The translations under genes and the position numbers were made by a program. The notes under the pieces were generated by a model. It was not told the origin of the DNA and searched no databases. It saw nothing but the letters and a program-made list of their open reading frames with translations. Of a DNA stretch of 64,000 bases, positions 57,953 through 64,000 are shown in pieces. Origin of the DNA: Ampelomyces quisqualis (taxonomy: Eukaryota > Ascomycota > Dothideomycetes > Pleosporales > Phaeosphaeriaceae); assembly GCA_018398575.1 (NCBI GenBank), contig JAGTXZ010000021.1, positions 434,001-498,000 of the forward strand, written 5' to 3'. The first letter of the stretch is position 1. Each line of letters opens with the position of its first letter.

Positions 57953-58835
57953 ATCTGAAGAATCTGTCAATGTTGCTATTCGACTTGAAATCCTATCTCA
58001 CATGTCCCACAAACCCTCCCCCCCCCACACTCCCCAAAACTAACCTATGATCTGACGATAAAGTCTCGATGGCTACGCAATCACACGCGGAGCGGTTAGT
58101 GATGTTTTCCACGCCTCGGGAACATGGGAATCCTTCACTTGAAAGTCATGTGTCGCTGGCGTTCGTCGTGACGAGAATAGCGGGGCTTACGCAGACAAAT
58201 CGAATTGTGGTGTGTGTTTATGTTCGGGATACAATGCATGTCCTGGGGAAAAAATTGTTGAACAAGTGTCTTTGAGAACGAAGAGGATGGAAGTCGTGAC
58301 TAAAACTGTACACCGGCGTTTACCGTACGGGCCTCTTCCGCCGCTCGGGCTTCCTTCAAGGCTTGGGTGAGCCCTCCCTTTTTTTTTGTCCGACTGTGAT
58401 TCGCCCTGTTGGTAGAATTAGGTGAGCACATCTCCAAGCGTCCACCAAGAGTCTCCACCTTTGGGATTGTCGATATCATTCTTTTTGTTCCGGAATCAAT
58501 CCGTTAGGTAGCGTGCATATGGTGCTGCCTGACATCTCTGGGTCGAGCGTGGGGTGGCGGGTGGATCGAGCTTGCGTATGCTTTTCCAGGTTGATATCGA
58601 AGCGACTCACAGCGCTCGAAAATATACATACTGAGCATCTTTTCGAATTGCGCTCCCTTCAACTGTATAGTCTAGATGTATCACACAAGAATGAATGGAC
58701 ATGCATCACACCGCTACTTGCACGTGTCTTTCAAGTTCTCCCAGCATTTCTCGTCATGATGTATCACATCGATATCTGCAACATCCCTAATAATCTACGG
58801 AGTACTCTAGAGCTGCAAACAGCCTCATACGTACC
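57953..58835. other. Intergenic, no gene supported
   Basis: A C-rich tract lies near 58016-58028 and a T9 run near 58380-58388. One 9-mer TACGGAGTA lies at 58796-58804. The ORF at 58513-58899 overlaps the next gene on the other strand and has no motif. Confidence 0.45.
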
Positions 58836-59534
58836 TTACAGGTCAAGCTTAACTACATCTCTCTCCTTCATCGACCCGAAGACCTTTTTTACTCCTTGAA
58901 ACGCACAATCTGCTGCATGGGCTCTTTTCCAAGCGTCTGTAATATCTTTCCAGCGCTTGTTTTTGTCTTTACCCGTGTAATCTATCCCGTTGAGGAATTC
59001 CACCGAGGCAATTTGAACCGTCCAACCAGCCTTCCCCGTTATGAAAAGATCCATATCCCGTTCGCATTGCTCAAGAGCTTTCTCTGCACCAGAGTACCAT
59101 CGTTGTAAGTACTTCTGCACTTGTTTCTTGGTGTATTGCCCCTTTATGGCGTCGCGGTCCAGGCCGCAGATTGCTTCAAAGTACATGAAGAAGTAGTTCC
59201 ACATCCACTGGATCGTGCCCGTAAAGTCGTCGTCGAGTAAGCATGTGATTGCTTGGAGCCTGAGTCTAGTACTTAGTTCGGATTCCTAGTCAAAGTTCTC
59301 CGCTTCATCGTCTTCCAGCCTCGTTCGGATCTCGAAATCCAACGCTTGCACATCATTGTTCTTGTTGTGTTCGTAACGCTCAATGTCCTTTGGTGTTGTC
59401 GTTCCCTTCAAGATAGCTGCCACGTCTTTCTGAGTAGTCTTCAATTCGGCAATTACGTCGTTCATAACAGGCTGGCGTGAGTTAGCAATGTCGACCATCT
59501 CTTCGAGTTCATCGATAGGCTTGAAAGATCCCAT
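58836..59534 (-). CDS. Small helical protein interrupted by an in-frame TAG (intron or stop)
   Basis: From the ATG at 59534 the frame reads 82 codons (MGSFKPIDELEEMVDIANSR...), then TAG at 59288-59286, then continues in the same frame for about 150 codons to 58836, including DDDFTGTIQWMWNYFFMYFE and KQVQKYLQRWYSGAEKALEQ. Both halves look coding, so they probably belong to one gene. An intron at 59351-59286 (donor GTGCAA, acceptor ending exactly at the TAG, 66 nt) would splice in phase; its donor is poor. Otherwise the gene is broken or read through. Soluble, mostly helical, family unknown. Confidence 0.55.
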
Positions 59535-60600
59535 AGTTTGAATGTAACGGTGTGTTGATTCGCAATTCAATTGCAAGAGTACACTACATTTATTGATAGT
59601 AGTGTACTCCGTATACATTGATATGAATGGCACGTAGGTATTTATGTTGATTCAACGCGAAGGTCCACGTTACACATATGCTGTGACAGGATAATTCTGA
59701 CTCCAGGTGTGAATATAGTGTGAATCTTTGTAGGATTTGACACGACTGTTTTACAGCGACTTACATTCAAATGTTGCTTGCTTGTCACATCAGATCTCTA
59801 TGTCCAAGTGCCTGTTTCAGGTCGCAAGTATGGATATTTCGTTGCAAACAAATGTCAAGGCACATTGGATGACTCGTCTTGTCGTTGCGAACCCGATGTA
59901 TTGCATGAGGGGAGGATCTAGGGTGAGCATAATTATTTCGGGGCAGTGGTAGTCTTCAAATTGAGCTATTGAGATTCTATTGATTTGATACGTGAAAGTG
60001 TACGCAAAAGTGACAGAGTTTAATAGCATCTTGTGACGGAGTATGTGAACCAGCGGGATCACGGGATCTTTACACGTGATATCTGAGCATGTCACAAAGG
60101 AAATGAGGCTCCATCTGTGATCGGGCCGTCTGATCAAGCCAGTTCTTGGCTCAGTGTATTTCATCTGATTTTTCTTCACATAGAATATCCGTAGAACAAG
60201 TGATCTGGTCTTTTCACTCGCCACAATCTTGATCTATAGTTTTGCTCAGGTTCAACACATCTTTAAGTGCGATGTGTCACGCAGTACCTTGACTGTCGGT
60301 CCTTCTGACAGTCCATGTGACACCAATGTGATATTTTAAATGATTTGAGTGAAGATGAAAACGTGAGAAAGTACACCAAGCTGGAGGGACGCACCTTCAT
60401 TGAGACGCATAGCGTCTTGCAATAATTCATTACGTTGGTGAATTGAGCACTCTGTGACAAACATCAAGTTTTGCCACCAGCAAATACTGAGAAATCTCCT
60501 CAATCCCTCCTTCCTTCGCAGCTTCCGTGGAAATACAACAGGAAGTGCACATAACTCATACCTCAAAGACAACTCATAGACGTGGACCGTGTACACAACC
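59535..60600. other. AT-richer intergenic region between divergent small genes
   Basis: No gene supported; the ORF at 59817-60224 (minus) lacks coding character. One TACTCCGTA at 59605-59613 and a near copy (8 of 9) at about 60036. Confidence 0.4.
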
Positions 60601-61032
60601 ATGACACCACTTAGCCCTCCGACTCAACCACTAGTCCACCAAACCCCTCAGGTGCAATTATTTGACTCAACATTCTGGGTGGTTCTCCCCGCACATTACG
60701 AAAAGATCAAGTCGCGCTTGGACCTCATAGCACGCCTGTACCACGAAGCCAGCGCTGCCATCATGGCTACTGACCGCGCGGCGGGCGTCAACTCCCTGAA
60801 AGCCGAGCTTGAGATGTTGGGGGATGACATAGTAAAGTACCGCGAGATAGTCAAGGGAATGACATTTAAAGACCTCGTGGGAATATACATCGCAGGGGGC
60901 AGGCTGAGGTGGAGAGCGGAGCAGATCGCGAAGGAAGACCTTGAAGATCTGGAGAAGAGCTTGAAACAAATCGAGGAAAAGGCAAAGGAAATGAAGGCTG
61001 ACATTGTGTATGGATTTGAGGAGAAGAAATAG
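60601..61032 (+). CDS. Small helical protein of unknown function
   Basis: Single exon, 143 aa from the ATG at 60601. After a Pro/Gln-rich start and WVVLPAHYEKIKSRLDLIA, the protein is almost wholly helical, with a charged coiled coil at the end (LEDLEKSLKQIEEKAKEMKAD). No signal peptide. It resembles the neighbouring gene at 58836-59534 in style but not clearly in sequence. Possibly lineage-specific. Confidence 0.6.
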   Translation: MTPLSPPTQPLVHQTPQVQLFDSTFWVVLPAHYEKIKSRLDLIARLYHEASAAIMATDRAAGVNSLKAELEMLGDDIVKYREIVKGMTFKDLVGIYIAGGRLRWRAEQIAKEDLEDLEKSLKQIEEKAKEMKADIVYGFEEKK

Positions 61033-61558
61033 GGAAATGTTTCATCGTTGCGAGAACAGGCGTATCGCTTTTGGTCATTGCTACAATGACCCCTCGGGTT
61101 GGGTAGACTACATAGCCGAATTGAGAGAGATATCAAGCTTGAGGGAAGAGTGAGCTAACGCTGATCTTCCCCTACTCAGGTCTTGATTGGCCCACCCACT
61201 TGCATCGCAGCAACGACTCACAATCCGCTGGAGGATTAGATGACGGACGTTCGTGATAGAACTTGGGCGACGAAGTTGTCGCTACACAATCAACCTGAGT
61301 TTGTTGTTGATGACCGCTGATGAGGGCGATGGAAAGGCGTGCCTGCAAGGTTCCAATGCAGGTCTTTGTGGTGGGGGCTGGCAATAGGTATCGTTGGGAT
61401 GCCCCGGACACGATCATATCGGCTGCCGGACGACCCGGAAGTACCGGTACCTACCGGTAGGTACTCCGTAGCGCGTCCCTCATGGCAAATGTGTCGCCCA
61501 CTCCTTTCTTAAACGATGTTCCTCACATTGTAAATGCGACAAAACACTCACTAGTACC
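61033..61558. promoter_or_regulatory. P450 upstream region with two adjacent palindromes
   Basis: Two perfect 10-bp palindromes sharing the core TACCGGTA stand side by side at 61441-61450 and 61451-61460, immediately followed by TACTCCGTA at 61462-61470. They lie about 100 bp before the P450 ATG, a good place for binding sites of a pathway regulator. The rest of the region shows nothing. Confidence 0.45.
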
Positions 61559-63237
61559 ATGATTCATGAAGAGACTGCTTCTTATCTTACCTTGCCAACG
61601 TTTGTGGGCGCAATCGCCATCTATTTCCTTGTGGCCACGTTGCATCATACCCTCGACACTCCGCAGCCACCGACATCAATACCATGGCAAGGCTACGGCA
61701 AAGGCTGGATCGCAGGTGTACGAAACTTCTTCGCACTATCAAAGGGCAAGGAATGGGTGGAAACCGGTTACGAGAAGTACAGCAAGAAGGGCAATGTCTT
61801 TGTTTTGCCGGCCACGCTTGGAATGCAAGCTGAGGTTGTTGTGCCACGGTCGCAAATGAGGTGGATGCTGGACCAACCCGACTCTGTCATGAGCACTAGC
61901 GAGGCACACTTTGACATCCTGCAAGGAGGTTACAGCTTTGTCGAGCCAATCATTTTGCGAGACCCATATCACGAACATGTCATCCACAAGAATCTGGTGC
62001 GCAATCTCAACGCCGTTATTTCGCAAATTGCAGATGAAGTTCCGGCGGCCGTGGAGGCCATATATGGCACAGACACAGAAAATTACCAGAAAGTTGATGC
62101 GATGGAGTCTTTTTTCCGAATGATACCGAGGTTCATCAATCGCATGATGGTTGGTCCTGTGTTGTGCCGCGAGCAAAAGTACCTGGATTCTGTGTACTCA
62201 TTTACCAAGGACGTAATACGGACGCAAATGTTCATGATTCTCTTCCCGAAGGTCTTTCATCCTGTGCTTGGACGTCTGTTGGGCATGTTCTCGACATATC
62301 ATTACTGGATATCCTCCCGGTTCACGCTTCCGCTGATCAAGAAGCGCTTGGAAGACATCAACAAGAAAGACGCTGGCGATCCAGATTACCAAACCTGGAA
62401 AGAGCCGAGTGATTTCGTAACATGGTCCTACCGTACGGCGCAGACTGAAGGTAGGCTCGACGAGATGCAACCTGTACGCATAGCTGAGCGGATCTTGCCG
62501 ATCAACTTTGCTGCTATCCACACCACGAGCATCACCTGTTTCGAGACTATTACACACATCTTAAGTGCCGAACCCAACGTGCTTGAGAGTTTAAGAGAAG
62601 AGGCGCACCGCATATATCACGAAGAAGGTGGCTGGACAAAGCAGGGTCTGAGTCGAATGCATCGAATGGACTCCACCATCCGCGAATCTCAACGAGTGTC
62701 TCCGATCGCACTCACCTTCATCCAGCGAAAGATCATAGTGAAGGACGGCATCACGACACCTGAAGGTGTACATCTGAAGTATGGTACTCTGTTGACGTGT
62801 CCCTGGTGGCCGGTTGCACTTGATGAGGAGCTCCACGAAAACGGCGCTACAGAATTTGACGCTTTTCGGTACTCGCGTGCGAAGGAGGCATATGATGCTA
62901 TGACACCAGAAGAGAAGGAGAAAGCCAATGCACTGAAGCTGAGACAATCTGGAATGGTCACAACAAGCGACCGCCACCTGCCTTTCGGGCATGGCAGACA
63001 TGCTTGGTATGTACGCCGCTCACGAATTTGAGGGACAGTGACTAAATTTCTTATAGCCCTGGTCGTTTCTTTGTGTCACACGAGCTAAAGATGATATTCG
63101 CGCACCTGCTACTCAATTACGACTTTAAGCATCTTGCAGCGAAGCCCGAGAAGATGTGGATTGTTAGATTTCAGGTTCCTCTTCCTGTCAATATCGAGTT
63201 CAAGCGACGGAAGGCCGCGTGGCAGCCTGCGGTGTAG
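61559..63237 (+). CDS. Cytochrome P450 monooxygenase
   Basis: Two exons, 61559-63006 and 63057-63237 (intron 63007-63056, GTATGT...TTATAG), 542 aa. The N-terminal anchor FVGAIAIYFLVATLHH places it in the ER membrane. P450 motifs: helix I FAAIHTTSITCFET, ExxR in ESQR, and haem loop FGHGRHACPGRFF with C483, whose codon is split by the intron. The FAAIHTTS form of helix I and the overall layout resemble fungal P450s of the ent-kaurene-oxidase and indole-diterpene type; that subgroup is inference. The next gene, 232 bp downstream on the same strand, is an oxygenase, so the two probably act in one pathway. Confidence 0.93.
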
Positions 63238-63469
63238 ATCTTTCTATGGGTTATATCAAGATGTACATAAGCTGGAGCAGGGCACTACTCGTGCCCTCAG
63301 AGAAACCCCAGGTCAGCCGCCGCCAGCGGACGCTGACTACTTCGAGCTACCCCGCGTTGGTATCCGAGTACCAGCCGTGCCAATCAATCTCATGCATGCT
63401 CGTCTCACTCTCCATACCATCTCACCTTATCAAAATCAAGCAATACCTCGGACCCCCTTAGTGCGTGCA

Positions 63470-64000
63470 ATGGTAGCTACTCGATTTGGCATGCCTCCCC
63501 TTGCGGACCAGACTACTTTCGAGGAGGCTCACACTGGCGCAGCAGCATACCTTCAGTCACGACTTGCGGAGAAGGACGAAAGACTAGACACTGGCTTCGA
63601 GATACCAATCATAGACCTTGCGCCGTCTTTCTCGGCAGTGCTGACCGACCGGCAAACTGTCGCAGATCAGATTCGCAAGGCTTGTACTACGTCGGGCTTC
63701 TTCTACATCACGAATCATGGCGTGTCGCAACTTGCTTATTCTGGTATCCTGGAGCAGACGAAGCGCTTCTATGATGAATTGAGTCTCCAGCATAAAGAGG
63801 AACTGCATATCAGAAAGAGCAAATTGGGTCTGGGCTGGGAGCCAAGCGAGTATACATCGATTGCTGGAGATCAGGAACGCAAAGAGGGGTTCAACTTCGC
63901 TTATGAGGAAGCCCTCGATCCCACGGGAGGCGATGGACTTTATCAGAACCTGGACGGAACGAAATACTGCGGCAACCTGTGGCCAAGGGAGAATGAGTTG
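63470..64000 (+). CDS. 2-oxoglutarate/Fe(II)-dependent dioxygenase, 5' part
   Basis: Open from the ATG at 63470 to the window end (177 codons, no stop, no intron so far). FEIPIIDLAP followed by a helix and KACTTSGFFYITNHGVS is the DIOX_N signature of the isopenicillin-N-synthase-like superfamily; then FYDELSLQHKEEL and GLGWEPSEY. The Fe-binding HxD...H and the 2-oxoglutarate Arg lie beyond the window. Such enzymes hydroxylate, desaturate or cleave small molecules, often in biosynthetic clusters. Same strand as the adjacent P450. Confidence 0.9.
   Translation, partial: MVATRFGMPPLADQTTFEEAHTGAAAYLQSRLAEKDERLDTGFEIPIIDLAPSFSAVLTDRQTVADQIRKACTTSGFFYITNHGVSQLAYSGILEQTKRFYDELSLQHKEELHIRKSKLGLGWEPSEYTSIAGDQERKEGFNFAYEEALDPTGGDGLYQNLDGTKYCGNLWPRENEL

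Noticed and set aside
59817..60224. 135-codon minus-strand ORF
   Set aside because: No motif, AT-rich context, no conserved start context; more likely chance.
1..64000. CRISPR arrays, bacterial operons, viral or toxin genes
   Set aside because: None seen. Split genes with GT-AG introns show a eukaryotic fungal genome, and no repeat-spacer pattern is present.

Overview
The window looks like a filamentous ascomycete, most probably Dothideomycetes/Pleosporales. The genes are densely packed on both strands. Introns are short (mostly 47-66 nt, a few up to about 160 nt) with GT...AG ends. Core genes such as ERG7, SDH3, NOB1, TIM22, pICln, an ENA-type ATPase, a Rad9/Crb2 homologue and a Sid1/SepL-type kinase read as fungal proteins. 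There are no bacterial operons, CRISPR arrays or rRNA genes, and I could not confirm a tRNA gene. The order is inferred from protein resemblance only.

Layout. 1-10 kb: an edge-truncated RING protein and a second, degenerate RING-like gene (both minus), a six-exon P-loop ATPase (plus), an orphan gene (plus), an RWD/DUF1115 protein (minus) and a frameshifted NmrA-like pseudogene (minus). 10-18 kb: lanosterol synthase ERG7, a disordered conserved protein and a membrane protein with an ICMT/DUF1295-like end (all minus). 18-30 kb: an ATP-dependent DNA ligase (plus), the Rad9/Crb2 checkpoint protein and SDH3 (both minus), and a WDR89-like WD40 protein (plus). 29.5-38.7 kb: an ENA-type sodium P-ATPase (minus), then a gene-poor stretch with three small ORFs.

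39-43 kb is compact housekeeping: pICln and WDR83/MORG1 share a divergent promoter, followed by NOB1. 43-46 kb is a gene desert. 46-54 kb holds an orphan gene, TIM22, a DUF4048-like protein and the Sid1/SepL kinase, the last two divergent. 55-58 kb is a secreted GH92 alpha-mannosidase. From 58.8 kb the window becomes accessory: two small helical proteins, then a cytochrome P450 and the 5' part of a 2-oxoglutarate/Fe(II) dioxygenase. That pair is what the edge of a secondary-metabolite cluster would look like, with the rest lying beyond base 64000.

Functional links are by process rather than operon: DNA damage (ligase, Rad9/Crb2), ribosome and RNP biogenesis (NOB1, pICln), mitochondrial membrane proteins (SDH3, TIM22), sterol and ion homeostasis (ERG7, ENA), septation signalling (Sid1/SepL). 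Exon models were built by hand from splice signals and phase; for every intact multi-exon gene given as a full model the summed coding length is a multiple of three.
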